Assembly: GCF_009469595.2 (NCBI RefSeq)
Contig: NZ_SSXV01000001.1
Span: forward strand, 345,804 to 409,803
Direction: 5' to 3'
From: Thauera sp. 2A1
GTDB taxonomy: Bacteria; Pseudomonadota; Gammaproteobacteria; Burkholderiales; Rhodocyclaceae
DNA length: 64,000 nucleotides
The translations under genes were made by a program, and so were the position numbers. This document shows positions 7,461 through 17,373 of this stretch, one piece after another (the stretch's first letter is position 1; the number at the start of each line of letters is the position of its first letter). The notes under the pieces were generated by a model, which saw only the letters and a list, made by a program, of their open reading frames with translations, did not search any database and was not told the DNA's origin.

Positions 7461-9362
7461 ATGGAGTGCTTCGCCCTGCTCGACGACTGCGCCGCCACCG
7501 AGGCGGCGCCGACGAGCCGTCTCTACAAGGGTTTCGTGCGCGAATGCCGCTGCGACGACCCGGCGCGCCTCGATGAAACGTGGGCCGAGGTGGAACGCGA
7601 GCTTCGCGCCGGCCGTCATGCGGTGGTCCTGGCCGACTACGAGTGGGGCGCGCGCCTGCAGCATGCGGGCGACGAGGCCCTGGCGCCGGAGGACGGCGGA
7701 GCACTTCGCGTGCTGCTCTTCGAGTCGCTGCAACACTTGTCCGCAGCTCAGGTCGATGCCTGGCTGACGCAACGTGAGCGTGCCGCGCTCAACCTGGACG
7801 CGGCGTCTGCGACGCCCGCGCCGGCGGGCGTGCTCGACCTGCAGCCCAGCGTGGATCGCGACGCATTTCGCCGTGCCATCGATCGCATCCACGCGGCGAT
7901 CCGCGAAGGCGAGACCTACCAGGTCAATTACACCTACCGCCTGGATCTGCGCGGCTTCGGCGCGCCGATCAGCCTGTATCGGCGGCTGCGCGCGCGCCAG
8001 CCGGTGAGCTTCGGTGCCTTCATCGCGCTGCCGCCGTCGGCGGGCGGCGGTCCGACGCATGTGCTGTCGTGTTCGCCGGAGCTTTTCCTGCGCAACCGCG
8101 GCGGCCGGCTCGAAGCGAAGCCGATGAAGGGCACGGCCTCGCGCGCGAGCGTGCCCGAAGGCGATAGCGAGATCGCGCGCATGCTCGGCGGTGACACCAA
8201 GAATCGCGCCGAGAACCTGATGATCGTCGACCTGTTGCGCAACGATCTGGGCCGCATCGCGCGCACCGGCAGCGTCCGAGTGCCGGCGCTGTTCTCGGTC
8301 GAGGCCTATCCGACGGTGTTCCAGATGACGTCGACGATCGCGGCGGAACTGCCCGATGACGTCGGCTTCGCCGATCTGCTGCGTGCGCTGTTTCCCTGTG
8401 GTTCGATCACCGGCGCGCCCAAGCATCGCACCATGCAGCTCATCGCCGGCCTGGAGACCACCCCGCGTGGCCTCTACACCGGCAGCATCGGCTGGATCGA
8501 TGCGCCGGCCGGCGATCGGGCGCATGCAGCATGCGGCGACTTCTGCCTGTCGGTGGCGATCCGCACTCTGACCCTCGATGCCGCGGGCCCAGGGGGCCTG
8601 CGCCGGGGGCGGCTGGGCATCGGCGCCGGCATCGTGATCGACAGCCGCGCCGACGACGAGTACGAGGAGTGTCGGCTGAAGGCGCGCTTCCTCACCGGGC
8701 TGGACCCCGGCTTCAGTCTGATCGAGACGATGCACGCGACGCGCGAGGAGGGCGTTCGTCATCTCGAGCGCCATCTGGCGCGTCTCGCGCGCAGCGCCGC
8801 GGAGCTCGACTTCGCGCTGCCCGCCGACGACATCCGTGCCGATCTGGTCGGCCAGGCTGCCGCACTGGCTGCCGGTCGGGCCTTCCGGCTGCGGCTGGCG
8901 CTGCGCAAGGACGGACATTTCGACCTCGTCGTCGCACCGCTCGATGCCTTGGCCGACGGCCCGGTGTCGCTGATCGTCGCTGCCGACGCGATGGACGAGG
9001 CCGACCCCCTGTTGCGGCACAAGACGACCTTGCGCGACCGCTACGACGCCGCGGTGGCCGAGGCGACGAGACAGGGCGCATTCGACATGCTGTTCCACAA
9101 TCGCGCGGGGGAGCTGACCGAGGGCGGGCGGAGCAATGTCTTCCTGCTGCTCGACGGCGAGTGGGTGACGCCGCCGCTTGCCACTGGCGTGCTGCCGGGC
9201 GTGATGCGCAGCGTGTTGCTCGAGGATGCGTCCTGGAAGGCCCGCGAGGCGCGGGTGACACTGGCTGATCTTTTCCGCGCCGAGCGCATCGTGGTGTGCA
9301 ACGCCTTGCGCGGGGCGCGCGAGGCGCGGTTGGTCGAGCGGAGGACGGGTTTTGCCGGCTGA
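7461..9362 (+). CDS. pabBC: aminodeoxychorismate synthase component I fused to aminodeoxychorismate lyase
   Basis: 633 residues in two parts. Residues about 130-420 are the chorismate-binding PabB domain, with EGETYQVNYT, the GTASR turn, NRAENLMIVDLLRNDLGR and FPCGSITGAPK signatures. Residues about 430-633 are a class IV aminotransferase-fold PabC lyase (FSLIETMHATREEG..., TTLRDRYDAA, ELTEGGRSNVFL). Together with a PabA amidotransferase it makes p-aminobenzoate for folate and, in H4MPT organisms, for methanopterin, which explains its place beside fae and fhc. Start ATG 7461 is 19 bp after the fae homologue. The stop overlaps the next gene by 11 bp. Confidence 0.93.
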   Translation: MECFALLDDCAATEAAPTSRLYKGFVRECRCDDPARLDETWAEVERELRAGRHAVVLADYEWGARLQHAGDEALAPEDGGALRVLLFESLQHLSAAQVDAWLTQRERAALNLDAASATPAPAGVLDLQPSVDRDAFRRAIDRIHAAIREGETYQVNYTYRLDLRGFGAPISLYRRLRARQPVSFGAFIALPPSAGGGPTHVLSCSPELFLRNRGGRLEAKPMKGTASRASVPEGDSEIARMLGGDTKNRAENLMIVDLLRNDLGRIARTGSVRVPALFSVEAYPTVFQMTSTIAAELPDDVGFADLLRALFPCGSITGAPKHRTMQLIAGLETTPRGLYTGSIGWIDAPAGDRAHAACGDFCLSVAIRTLTLDAAGPGGLRRGRLGIGAGIVIDSRADDEYEECRLKARFLTGLDPGFSLIETMHATREEGVRHLERHLARLARSAAELDFALPADDIRADLVGQAAALAAGRAFRLRLALRKDGHFDLVVAPLDALADGPVSLIVAADAMDEADPLLRHKTTLRDRYDAAVAEATRQGAFDMLFHNRAGELTEGGRSNVFLLLDGEWVTPPLATGVLPGVMRSVLLEDASWKAREARVTLADLFRAERIVVCNALRGAREARLVERRTGFAG

Positions 9363-10053
9363 GCGCGCGCTCGCGCTGTTTGATCTCGACTTCACCTTGG
9401 TGCCGTTCGACAGCGGCATGCAGTGGCTCCGCTTCCTGATCGCCGGCGGCGTGTTGGAAGCTGGCGTCGACGAGGCCTATCTCGCGCTCTGCCAGCGCTA
9501 TGTCGCGGGGGAGGGCGATGCGGCAACGCTGCACCGTTTCGTGCTGCGCAGCCTGACGCGGCTGCAGACCGACGAGCTCGCCACCTGGCAACACCGCTTC
9601 GCCGCGACCCTGCCCGAGGTGGTGCCCGCCGCGGCGCATGCGCTGGTGGCGCGGCATCGGGACGCGGGTCATGTGTGCTGCATCGTCACCGCCACGACGC
9701 GCGCGATCGCCGCCCCGTTCGCCGAGCTGTTCGGCATCGAGCACCTGGTCGCCAGCGAGGCGCAACAAGGTCCCGGGAATCGCCACACCGGCGAGATTTG
9801 TGGCGGGTTGTGCCATGGCGCGGCCAAGGTCGATCGCGTCACGGCATGGCTGCGATCCGGCGGCGAGGACTGGTGCGACTTCTCGCGCACGATCTTCTAC
9901 TCCGATTCAGGAAGCGATCTTCCTCTCCTCGGGGCGGTCAGCCATCCGGTGGCGATCTCTCCAGACGACGTTCTTCGTCGGCACGCCGAGTTGAAGGGCT
10001 GGCCGGTGTTCGACAATCTCGAGGCCGCGTCCGCGGCTAACGCGCGGGGCTGA
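9352..10053 (+). CDS. HAD-IB family phosphatase (SerB-like)
   Basis: 233 residues. The HAD nucleophile motif is LFDLDFTL (Asp11, Asp13), followed by a CIVTATTRAIAAPFAE motif II region and YSDSGSDLPLL motif IV, as in the HAD-IB family that includes phosphoserine phosphatase. The substrate is unknown. The gene starts with TTG inside the end of pabBC (11-bp overlap), so it is probably co-translated with it. This suggests a dephosphorylation step in folate or pterin synthesis, but that is only positional inference. Confidence 0.85.
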   Translation: MPAERALALFDLDFTLVPFDSGMQWLRFLIAGGVLEAGVDEAYLALCQRYVAGEGDAATLHRFVLRSLTRLQTDELATWQHRFAATLPEVVPAAAHALVARHRDAGHVCCIVTATTRAIAAPFAELFGIEHLVASEAQQGPGNRHTGEICGGLCHGAAKVDRVTAWLRSGGEDWCDFSRTIFYSDSGSDLPLLGAVSHPVAISPDDVLRRHAELKGWPVFDNLEAASAANARG

Positions 10054-10211
10054 ACCTCGGCAATGCCGTTCCAGTCAAAAATGCGGAGATTGTTGTCCGA
10101 CGAGTTGCTTCAATGTGGTGCAGGTGCTAGTTTTTGGGACATCACTATAAGCAAGGCCTGAAACAGGGCTTTCGCAGCGTCGCGGCAGACGACGAGGGAA
10201 GGAGGAGAAGG

Positions 10212-12266
10212 GTGTTGCTCCAGCCAAAGGATTCACGGCATCACGGCATCGTGATCGCGCGCCAGAAGTTCTTCGATGAGGGAATCGTTCCGGAAGAAGA
10301 CGTTCCACCGCTCATTGTGCGCTCGTGGCAGCGCTGCATGGACAGCGGCCTCGACCATCAGGATGGCCGGCCGATGGAGCCGGTGGGGCGTCTGCAACTG
10401 GCGGAGTCCCGGGAACGCAACGCCACGCTGCTGGCGCACGCAGGCGGCGTCATGGAGCATGTGTTCGACCAGATCCGGGCCTCGGGCAGCATGGTGCTGC
10501 TGGCCGATGTGGACGGCACGATCATCCACAGCCTGGGCGATCCGTCCTTTGTCGATCGCGCCGGCCGGGTTGCCTTGCAGCCCGGGGCATGCTGGAGCGA
10601 AGGTTTGCGCGGCACCAATGGCATCGGCACTGCGATCGAGGAACGCCTGGCGGTGGAGGTGTTGGGCTCGGAGCACTACCTCGACCGCAACAGCTTCCTG
10701 ACCTGCAGTGCGGCGCCGATCATCGGCGCCGACGGCGAGTTGGCAGGGGTACTCGACATCTCGGGCGATTTTCGCAACCCGCAGCGCCACACTCTGGGGC
10801 TGGTGCGGCTGTCGGTGCAGTTGCTGGAAAAGCGCCTGTTCGAGGCGCGTTATCCGAACGACATCCTGATCGCTTTTCATCCGCGCCCGGAGTATCTCGG
10901 CAGCCTGCAGGAGGGCCTCATCGCGCTCGGTGCGGATGGGGCCGTCCTGGGCGCCAATGGTGCAGGGCGCGAGTGGCTGGCGCGGGCGGGCCGCAGCGCG
11001 CCGGTGTCGAGCTTCGCGAGCCTGTTCAAGATCGGCTTTGGTGCCATCCTCGACCGCGCATCGATGGCGCCCAATGCGCTGCTCAAGCTGGACCTGCGCC
11101 AGGGCGGCGAGCTCTATCTCCAGGTGCGTTCGCTGCGTCCGTTGATGGTGTCGAATCCCGGCATGCAGGCGATGGCCTCCGTGACCGCTCCGACACCAGT
11201 GGCCGAGGCGGCTGCGAGGGGCAAGGCGGCAGGCGGTGGCAAGCGCAGCGGCGAGGTCTCGCTCGCCAGCCTCTCGACTGGCGACGAACGGCTGCAGCGT
11301 GCGCTGGACCGGGCGATGCGCATTGAGGGAAAGGGCATCCCGCTGCTGATCCAGGGCGAATCCGGCGTGGGCAAGGAACTCTTCGCGCGCGCATTCCACA
11401 ACAGCGGCCCGCGTGCCGACGGTCCTTTCGTGGCGGTCAACTGCGCGGCCATTCCCGAGAACCTGATCGAGTCCGAGCTCTTCGGCTACGTGGGCGGCGC
11501 CTTTACCGGAGCCCGTCGCGAAGGCGGCGTCGGCAAGGTGCAATTGGCGCACGGCGGCACATTGTTTCTGGATGAGATCGGTGACATGCCGCTGGCGATG
11601 CAGACACGGCTGCTGCGCGTGTTGCAGGAGCGCTGCGTGACGCCGATCGGCTCGACGAAGTCGATCCCGGTGGATATCTCGCTGGTCTGCGCAACGCACC
11701 GTGCATTGCGCGAAGCGGTGGCGGCAAGTGAGTTCCGCGAAGACCTCTACTACCGCATCAACGGCCTGACCGTCACGCTGCCGCCACTGCGCGAGCGCAG
11801 CGACATCCGGCCATTGGTGGAGAGCATCTTCGGCGCAGAACTGGCGGAAGTGCGGCGTTCCGGGGTTTCGATCAGCGACGAGGTGATGAACTTCTTCGAG
11901 CGCTACGCCTGGCCCGGCAACCTGCGCCAGTTGCACAACGTGCTGCGCCTGGCGGTGGCGCTGATGGACGAGGACGAGCACGAGTTGCGCGCCATCCATC
12001 TGCCGGAGGACCTGTTCGGCAGCGAACCCTTCGACGACGCGCCGGCGCGTCCCCGCAGTGGCGCAGGTGCCGCACAGCCGGCACCCGTCGAGGAGCCGGA
12101 ACACGCGGGAGGCCGGCTGAAAGCCGAGCCGCGCAGCCTGGACGAGATCAAGCTGGAGGCGATCACCTCGGTGATGCGCGAGGTCGGCGGCAACATCTCG
12201 GCGGCCGCGCGCCGCCTGGGGGTCAGCCGCAACACGCTCTATCGCAAGCTCGGTCGCATGCACTGA
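10212..12266 (+). CDS. sigma-54-dependent Fis-family activator (AcoR type)
   Basis: 684 residues from GTG 10212. I prefer this over the TTG at 10134 because AAGGAGGAG lies 6 nt upstream of the GTG. Domains: an N-terminal effector part with a GAF-like region (about 60-190) and a PAS-like region (about 220-310), then an AAA+ domain with Walker A GESGVGKE (382-389), the sigma-54 contact loop GAFTGA (429-434) and Walker B LFLDEIGD, then a C-terminal Fis-type helix-turn-helix (SAAARRLGVSRNTLYRKLG). It remodels RNAP-sigma54 at -24/-12 promoters in response to a small effector. No sigma-54 promoter was recognised nearby, so its target is unknown; C1 genes are one guess. Confidence 0.92.
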   Translation: MLLQPKDSRHHGIVIARQKFFDEGIVPEEDVPPLIVRSWQRCMDSGLDHQDGRPMEPVGRLQLAESRERNATLLAHAGGVMEHVFDQIRASGSMVLLADVDGTIIHSLGDPSFVDRAGRVALQPGACWSEGLRGTNGIGTAIEERLAVEVLGSEHYLDRNSFLTCSAAPIIGADGELAGVLDISGDFRNPQRHTLGLVRLSVQLLEKRLFEARYPNDILIAFHPRPEYLGSLQEGLIALGADGAVLGANGAGREWLARAGRSAPVSSFASLFKIGFGAILDRASMAPNALLKLDLRQGGELYLQVRSLRPLMVSNPGMQAMASVTAPTPVAEAAARGKAAGGGKRSGEVSLASLSTGDERLQRALDRAMRIEGKGIPLLIQGESGVGKELFARAFHNSGPRADGPFVAVNCAAIPENLIESELFGYVGGAFTGARREGGVGKVQLAHGGTLFLDEIGDMPLAMQTRLLRVLQERCVTPIGSTKSIPVDISLVCATHRALREAVAASEFREDLYYRINGLTVTLPPLRERSDIRPLVESIFGAELAEVRRSGVSISDEVMNFFERYAWPGNLRQLHNVLRLAVALMDEDEHELRAIHLPEDLFGSEPFDDAPARPRSGAGAAQPAPVEEPEHAGGRLKAEPRSLDEIKLEAITSVMREVGGNISAAARRLGVSRNTLYRKLGRMH

Positions 12267-12343
12267 GCGCCGGTGCATGCTCCCCTGCCGGTCGCGGGAT
12301 GCGATAATCGCGGCTCTGTTCTCGACTCAGGCAAGGAAGCGAC

Positions 12344-13372
12344 ATGATCAAGGTTGGCGTTGTTGGCGGGACGGGGTACACCGGCGTTGAGCTGCTGCGA
12401 CTGCTGTCACGCCATTCACAGGTCGAACTGGTGGCGATCACTTCGCGCGGCGAAGCCGGGATGGCGGTGTCGGACATGTTCCCGAGCTTGCGCGGACGCG
12501 TGAATCTGAAGTTCGTCACGCCGCAGGAAGCGGCGCTGGACAAGTGCGACGCGGTGTTCTTCGCCACGCCCAACGGCATCGCCATGCAGCAGGCGGCTGA
12601 ACTGGTGGCGGCTGGCGTGCGTATCATCGACCTCGCGGCAGACTTCCGCATTCGCGACATTGCCGAGTGGGAAAAATGGTACGGCATGAAGCATGCCGCA
12701 CCCGAACTCGTCGCCGAGGCCGTGTATGGCCTGCCCGAGACCAGCCGCGAGCAGATCCGCAATGCGCGTGTGCTGGCCAACCCCGGCTGCTATCCGACTG
12801 CGGTGCAGCTCGGCTTCCTGCCGCTGGTCGAGGCCGGTGCGGTCGACCTTTCCCACCTCATCGCCGACGCCAAGTCGGGCGTATCCGGTGCCGGGCGCAA
12901 GGCGGAGGTGCACACCCTCTTTTCCGAGTCGGCGGACAGCTTCAAGGCCTACGGCGTGGCGGGCCACCGCCATCTGCCCGAAATCCGCCAGGGGCTGACG
13001 CGCTTCGCCGGCCAGCCGGTGGGGCTGACTTTCGTGCCGCACCTCACGCCGATGATCCGCGGCATCCATGCCACGCTGTACGCCCGCCTGACGCAGGACA
13101 TCGACCTGCAGGCGCTCTACGAGCAGCGCTTTGCCGGAGAGCCCTTCGTCGATGTGATGCCGGCGGGCAGCCATCCCGAGACGCGCTCGGTGCGCGCCTC
13201 CAACCTTTGCCGCATCGCGGTGCACCGGCCGCAGGGCGGGGACACGGTGGTGGTGCTGTCGGTGATCGACAACCTGGTGAAGGGCGCGGCGGGCCAGGCG
13301 GTGCAGAACCTCAACATCATGTTCGGCTTCGAAGAGAGCACCGCGCTCGACATCGTGCCGGTCAGCCCGTGA
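12344..13372 (+). CDS. argC: N-acetyl-gamma-glutamyl-phosphate reductase
   Basis: 342 residues, the usual length. The N-terminal NADP-binding motif [18 protein letters not shown] and the active-site NPGCYPTA (catalytic Cys) are clear, as is GVSGAGRKA. It reduces N-acetylglutamyl phosphate to the semialdehyde, step three of arginine synthesis in the cytoplasm. ATG 12344 follows AGGAAG. A GATAAT hexamer around 12302 could be its -10 element. The gene is followed about 90 bp later by erpA, an arrangement common in betaproteobacteria. Confidence 0.97.
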   Translation: MIKVGVVGGTGYTGVELLRLLSRHSQVELVAITSRGEAGMAVSDMFPSLRGRVNLKFVTPQEAALDKCDAVFFATPNGIAMQQAAELVAAGVRIIDLAADFRIRDIAEWEKWYGMKHAAPELVAEAVYGLPETSREQIRNARVLANPGCYPTAVQLGFLPLVEAGAVDLSHLIADAKSGVSGAGRKAEVHTLFSESADSFKAYGVAGHRHLPEIRQGLTRFAGQPVGLTFVPHLTPMIRGIHATLYARLTQDIDLQALYEQRFAGEPFVDVMPAGSHPETRSVRASNLCRIAVHRPQGGDTVVVLSVIDNLVKGAAGQAVQNLNIMFGFEESTALDIVPVSP

Positions 13373-13463
13373 CGGGAACTTGTCACGTCCGGGACAATCA
13401 GATTTTGACGATAAAGGGTCGGATGGCGCATCATCCGCCCCATACCCCTGCAGAGGAGAAAAT

Positions 13464-13814
13464 ATGAACGCTGTAGCCGAAACCCCCGAAATTCTCGTCT
13501 TTACCGACAACGCCGCGAACAAGGTTCGCGAGCTGATCGAAGAGGAAGGCAATCCCGGTCTGAAACTCCGTGTGTTCGTGTCCGGCGGTGGCTGCTCCGG
13601 CTTCCAGTACGGCTTCACTTTCGACGAGGAAGTGAACGAGGACGATACGGCTTACGAGAAGAACGGCGTCACGCTGCTCATCGATCCGATGAGCTACCAG
13701 TATCTCCTGGGTGCCGAGATCGATTACTCCGAAGGCCTGGAAGGCTCGCAGTTCGTGATTCGCAATCCTAACGCCACCAGCACCTGCGGCTGTGGTTCTT
13801 CCTTCTCCGTCTGA
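13464..13814 (+). CDS. erpA: iron-sulfur cluster insertion protein ErpA (A-type carrier)
   Basis: 116 residues with the three invariant cysteines of A-type carriers: Cys44 in SGGGCSGF, and Cys108 and Cys110 in the C-terminal TCGCGSSF. It delivers [Fe-S] clusters to apoproteins. I set the start at ATG 13464 because a GAGGAGA ribosome site precedes it and the family begins here, although the frame is open further upstream. A strong terminator-like hairpin follows immediately. Confidence 0.95.
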   Translation: MNAVAETPEILVFTDNAANKVRELIEEEGNPGLKLRVFVSGGGCSGFQYGFTFDEEVNEDDTAYEKNGVTLLIDPMSYQYLLGAEIDYSEGLEGSQFVIRNPNATSTCGCGSSFSV

Positions 13815-13840
13815 TTCTCTCAGCGGCAGCGTGGAATGAA

Positions 13841-13873
13841 AAGCGGGGCGCCATCGGCGCCCCGCGTCTTTTG
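13841..13873. terminator. bidirectional intrinsic terminator between erpA and the M23 peptidase gene
   Basis: A perfect 10-bp stem, GCGGGGCGCC (13843-13852) and GGCGCCCCGC (13856-13865), with loop ATC, followed by GTCTTTTGG on the plus strand. It lies between two convergent genes and can serve both. Confidence 0.85.
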
Positions 13874-13902
13874 GTGCGCGCCGATCGTGGCGCCAGCCCG
13901 GC

Positions 13903-15228
13903 TCAGTTGGCGCGGGCCAGTTGCGTGTCGCGATTGAGCAGCGCGAAGCGGTGCAGCAGCGGCGCCGTGTCGCGCCTGAAGGCCTGCAGTTCGCGCCCTT
14001 CGAGTGCGTTGGCGATCGGCAGCTCGACCGACATCGGGTCCTGTGCTTCGCCGTCGATGCGCACTTCGTAGTGCAGGTGCGGGCCGGTGGACATGCCGGT
14101 GGTGCCGACGTAACCGATGAGATCCCCCTGGCTGATCGCCTGGCCCTGCCTGAGGCCGGAGGCGAAACCACTGAGGTGCGCGTAGGCGGTGGAAATCTTG
14201 CCGCGGTGCTGCAGCACGATGAGGTTGCCGTAGCCGCGCTGGGTGCCGGCGAATTCGACGACGCCATCGGAAGTCGCCTTGACCGGCGTGCCGGTCGGGG
14301 CGCCGAAGTCGACCCCCTTATGGTCGCGCGCGCGGTTCAGGATGGGATGGATGCGCCCGCCAAAGCCCGAGGTGACGCGCGAGAATTCCAGCGGCGAACG
14401 CAGGAAGGCCTGCCCCAGGCTGCGACCGTCGGCGGTGTAGTACTGCTCCTTGTCGGCGCGCTGGTGCAGCACGACGACGTGGCTCTCACCCTGGTTCACG
14501 AATTCGGCCGCCAGCACGCGGCCGGCGCGTACTGGTGCGCCGCGGTCGTAGACCGCCTCATAGATCACGTTGAAGCGATCACCCTTGCGCAGGTCGGTGT
14601 GGAAGTCGATCTCGGTGCCGAACAACTCGACGAGCTTGTTCGCGACCTCGTCGGGCAATTCTGCAGCGTCGGTCGCCGCGTACAGCGAGCTGCGGATCAC
14701 GCCGGAACGCATCTCCACCAGCGTCGTCGTCGTGGCCTCGCGGTCCGTGCGCAGCGTGAGCCGTCCGTCGTTGCCACGCTCGAGCACGATCCGCTCGCCG
14801 TCCTGGCCGACCGGCAGGCGGAAGGACAAGATGCTGCCGTCGCCATGCACCACTGCGGTGACCGTGCGGCCAGCGCGCAATTGGCGCAGGGCCTGACGGC
14901 CGTCAGGGGACTCGGTCAGCATCGCGAGCGCTTGCGGATCGTCGATGCGCAGGCGGCGGAACAGGGTTTGCGCGGTGTCACCGCCCTGCACGCGCAATTC
15001 GCTGACGAAGGGCAGGTCGGTGGCGGCGGAGGACACCGCGACCGGCGGCGGCAGGGTCTCGATGACGGCGACGGTGGGAACCTGTGAGGGGCCCTGCTGG
15101 GGAACGGCGACGGCGGCCACGACGCCCATCAGGGAGAGGCCGACGACCCCGGTCAACGCCCAGGCACGCGGCCGGGTGAGGAGTTGGGTCGGTAGATCGG
15201 CTAGAATTCGGGTCTTTCTGGTCTGCAT
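13903..15228 (-). CDS. M23-family murein endopeptidase (MepM/NlpD-like)
   Basis: 441 residues from ATG 15228. A cytoplasmic basic start is followed by one membrane segment (about residues 22-44, ALTGVVGLSLMGVVAAVAV), then a periplasmic region including an OapA/LysM-like part (DLPFVSELRVQGGDTAQTLFRRL), and the C-terminal LytM domain. Zinc ligands appear in HKGVDFGAPTGTPV and HLHYEV, with the second active His in YAHLSG. It should cleave peptide cross-links in peptidoglycan. It is divergent from tyrS, a common pairing in betaproteobacteria. The open frame continues upstream into tyrS on the other strand, which is an artefact of high GC. Confidence 0.9.
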   Translation of the reverse strand: MQTRKTRILADLPTQLLTRPRAWALTGVVGLSLMGVVAAVAVPQQGPSQVPTVAVIETLPPPVAVSSAATDLPFVSELRVQGGDTAQTLFRRLRIDDPQALAMLTESPDGRQALRQLRAGRTVTAVVHGDGSILSFRLPVGQDGERIVLERGNDGRLTLRTDREATTTTLVEMRSGVIRSSLYAATDAAELPDEVANKLVELFGTEIDFHTDLRKGDRFNVIYEAVYDRGAPVRAGRVLAAEFVNQGESHVVVLHQRADKEQYYTADGRSLGQAFLRSPLEFSRVTSGFGGRIHPILNRARDHKGVDFGAPTGTPVKATSDGVVEFAGTQRGYGNLIVLQHRGKISTAYAHLSGFASGLRQGQAISQGDLIGYVGTTGMSTGPHLHYEVRIDGEAQDPMSVELPIANALEGRELQAFRRDTAPLLHRFALLNRDTQLARAN

Positions 15229-15318
15229 CGGGGCGTCCGGCTCCAGAAGTGGACAAAAAAACGCGTTGAATTCTAACAAATATTTCCCCTGCCCTGAAAA
15301 GGTTTTTGGAGAAGTCGA

Positions 15319-16518
15319 ATGAGTGATGTTCAGGCCGCGATCGACCTGATCAAGCGTGGCACGGATGAACTGCTGATCGAGGCTGAACTGATCGAGAAGC
15401 TGAAGAGCGGGCGTCCGTTGCGCATCAAGGCCGGTTTCGACCCCACCGCCCCCGACCTGCATCTGGGCCACACCGTGCTGATCAACAAGATGCGCCATTT
15501 CCAGGAGCTGGGGCACCATGTGATGTTCCTGATCGGCGACTTCACCGGCATGATCGGCGACCCCAGCGGCAAGAACGCCACCCGGCCGCCGCTGTCGCGT
15601 GAGCAGATCGCCGACAACGCGAAGACCTACCAGGAGCAGGTGTTCAAGATCCTCGACCCCGCGAAGACGGAGATCTGCTTCAACTCCGCCTGGATGGAAG
15701 GGCTCGGCTCGGCCGGCATGATCCGGCTCGCGGCGCAGCAGACGGTCGCGCGCATGCTCGAGCGCGATGATTTCTCCAAGCGCTACGCCAACAACCAGTC
15801 GATCGCGATCCACGAGTTCCTGTACCCGCTGTGCCAGGGGTACGACTCGGTGGCGATGAAGGCCGATGTCGAGCTCGGCGGCACCGACCAGCGCTTCAAC
15901 CTGCTGATGGGCCGCGAATTGCAGAAGCACTACGGGCAGGCGCCGCAGTGCGTGGTGATGGTGCCGCTGCTCGAGGGCCTGGATGGCGTCAACAAGATGT
16001 CGAAGTCGCTCGGCAACTACATCGGCATCGCCGAGGCGCCCAAGGAGATCTTCGGCAAGACGATGTCGGTGTCCGACACGCTGATGTGGCGCTACTACGA
16101 TCTGCTGTCCTTCCGCTCGACGGCCGAGATCGCGCAACTGCGGAGCGAGGTCGAGGGCGGGCGCAATCCGCGCGACGTCAAGGTCATGCTGGCGATGGAA
16201 CTCGTCGGCCGCTTCCATGGCCAGAAGGCCGCCGAAGAGGCGCTCGCCGACTTCGAGGCGCGCTTCCAGCGCAATGCCATTCCCGAGGACTTGCCCGAAG
16301 TGCGCGTGCAGGTGGGCGCCGAGGGGCTGCCGGTGTTCCAGGTGGTCAAGCAGGCCGGCCTCACCGGATCGACTTCAGAAGCCATGCGCATGATCGAGCA
16401 AGGCGCGGTGAAGCTGAACGGCGAGCGGGTGGATGACAAGGGCCAGGTGCTGGCGGCCGGTGCCACGGTCGTGCTGCAGGTCGGCAAGCGCAAGTTCGCG
16501 GCAGTGGTGCTGGAATGA
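15319..16518 (+). CDS. tyrS: tyrosyl-tRNA synthetase
   Basis: 399 residues. Class I signatures are HLGH (48-51) and KMSKS (226-230), with an S4 RNA-binding domain at the C-terminus ([20 protein letters not shown]). It charges tRNA-Tyr. The length and the HLGH form fit the TyrZ-like subfamily common in betaproteobacteria. ATG 15319 is preceded by GGAGAAG. The upstream gap (15229-15318) is AT-rich relative to the genome and must hold divergent promoters for this gene and the M23 peptidase. Confidence 0.97.
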   Translation: MSDVQAAIDLIKRGTDELLIEAELIEKLKSGRPLRIKAGFDPTAPDLHLGHTVLINKMRHFQELGHHVMFLIGDFTGMIGDPSGKNATRPPLSREQIADNAKTYQEQVFKILDPAKTEICFNSAWMEGLGSAGMIRLAAQQTVARMLERDDFSKRYANNQSIAIHEFLYPLCQGYDSVAMKADVELGGTDQRFNLLMGRELQKHYGQAPQCVVMVPLLEGLDGVNKMSKSLGNYIGIAEAPKEIFGKTMSVSDTLMWRYYDLLSFRSTAEIAQLRSEVEGGRNPRDVKVMLAMELVGRFHGQKAAEEALADFEARFQRNAIPEDLPEVRVQVGAEGLPVFQVVKQAGLTGSTSEAMRMIEQGAVKLNGERVDDKGQVLAAGATVVLQVGKRKFAAVVLE

Positions 16519-16552
16519 GCGAGGCCGCGCCGCGCACGGGCAGGGGGGCTGC

Positions 16553-17368
16553 ATGCTGACGACGGCCGATGCCGCGCGCCCGATCGGCGTGTTCGATTCC
16601 GGCGTCGGCGGGCTGACCGTCGTGCGGGCGTTGATGGAGCGCCTGCCGCTCGAGAACATCATCTATTTTGGCGATACCGCGCGCGTGCCCTACGGCGTGA
16701 AGTCGGTTGCCACGATCGAGCAGTTCACCGAGCAGATCACCCGCTTCCTGCTGCAGCGTGACGTGAAGATGCTGATCATCGCCTGCAACACCATGGCGGC
16801 GGTGGCGGCGCATGTGGTGCACCGGCTGGCGCGGGACGTACCGGTGCTGGACGTCATCGAGGCCGGCGCGCGCGCTGCCGTGGCCGAGTCGTCGGGCAGA
16901 CGCATCGGCGTGATCGGCACGCCCACCACGATCAACAGCAATGCCTACGCGCGTCGCATCCATGCGCTCGATCCGACCGCACGGGTGTATTCGCAGGCCT
17001 GCCCGCTGTTCGTGCCGCTGGTGGAAGAGGGCTGGCTGGACCACGAGGTCACGCGCCTGACTGCGCAGGAATACCTGCGGCCGGTGCTGGCGGAAGAGGT
17101 CGACAGCCTGGTGCTTGGTTGCACGCATTACCCGCTGCTCAAGCCGCTGTTGCGCGACGTCGCCGGACCGGCGGTGAAGCTCATCGATTCCGCCGTGACC
17201 ACGGCGGAGTTTGCTGCGCAGCGTCTGCATCATGAAGGGCTGGCGCAGCGTGGCGGTGCGCCGGCGAGCTACCACTATGTGGTTAGCGACGTGCCGCTGC
17301 GCTTCCAGACGATAGGCGAGCGCTTCCTCGGCCGCTCTCTGGGGCAGGTCGAGAAAGTCGACTGGTAG
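16553..17368 (+). CDS. murI: glutamate racemase
   Basis: 271 residues with both catalytic cysteine motifs: IIACNTMAA and LGCTHYPLL, and the N-terminal FDSGVGGLTV. It makes D-glutamate for peptidoglycan. I chose ATG 16553 because AGGGGGG precedes it and the FDSGVGG motif falls at the usual distance, rather than a start inside tyrS. It lies 34 bp after tyrS and converges on the sulfurtransferase gene with only 5 bp between stops. Confidence 0.95.
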   Translation: MLTTADAARPIGVFDSGVGGLTVVRALMERLPLENIIYFGDTARVPYGVKSVATIEQFTEQITRFLLQRDVKMLIIACNTMAAVAAHVVHRLARDVPVLDVIEAGARAAVAESSGRRIGVIGTPTTINSNAYARRIHALDPTARVYSQACPLFVPLVEEGWLDHEVTRLTAQEYLRPVLAEEVDSLVLGCTHYPLLKPLLRDVAGPAVKLIDSAVTTAEFAAQRLHHEGLAQRGGAPASYHYVVSDVPLRFQTIGERFLGRSLGQVEKVDW

Positions 17369-17373
17369 GGCGT

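Noticed and set aside
10134..10211. TTG start for the sigma-54 activator
   Set aside because: No ribosome site; GTG 10212 has AAGGAGGAG at good spacing.
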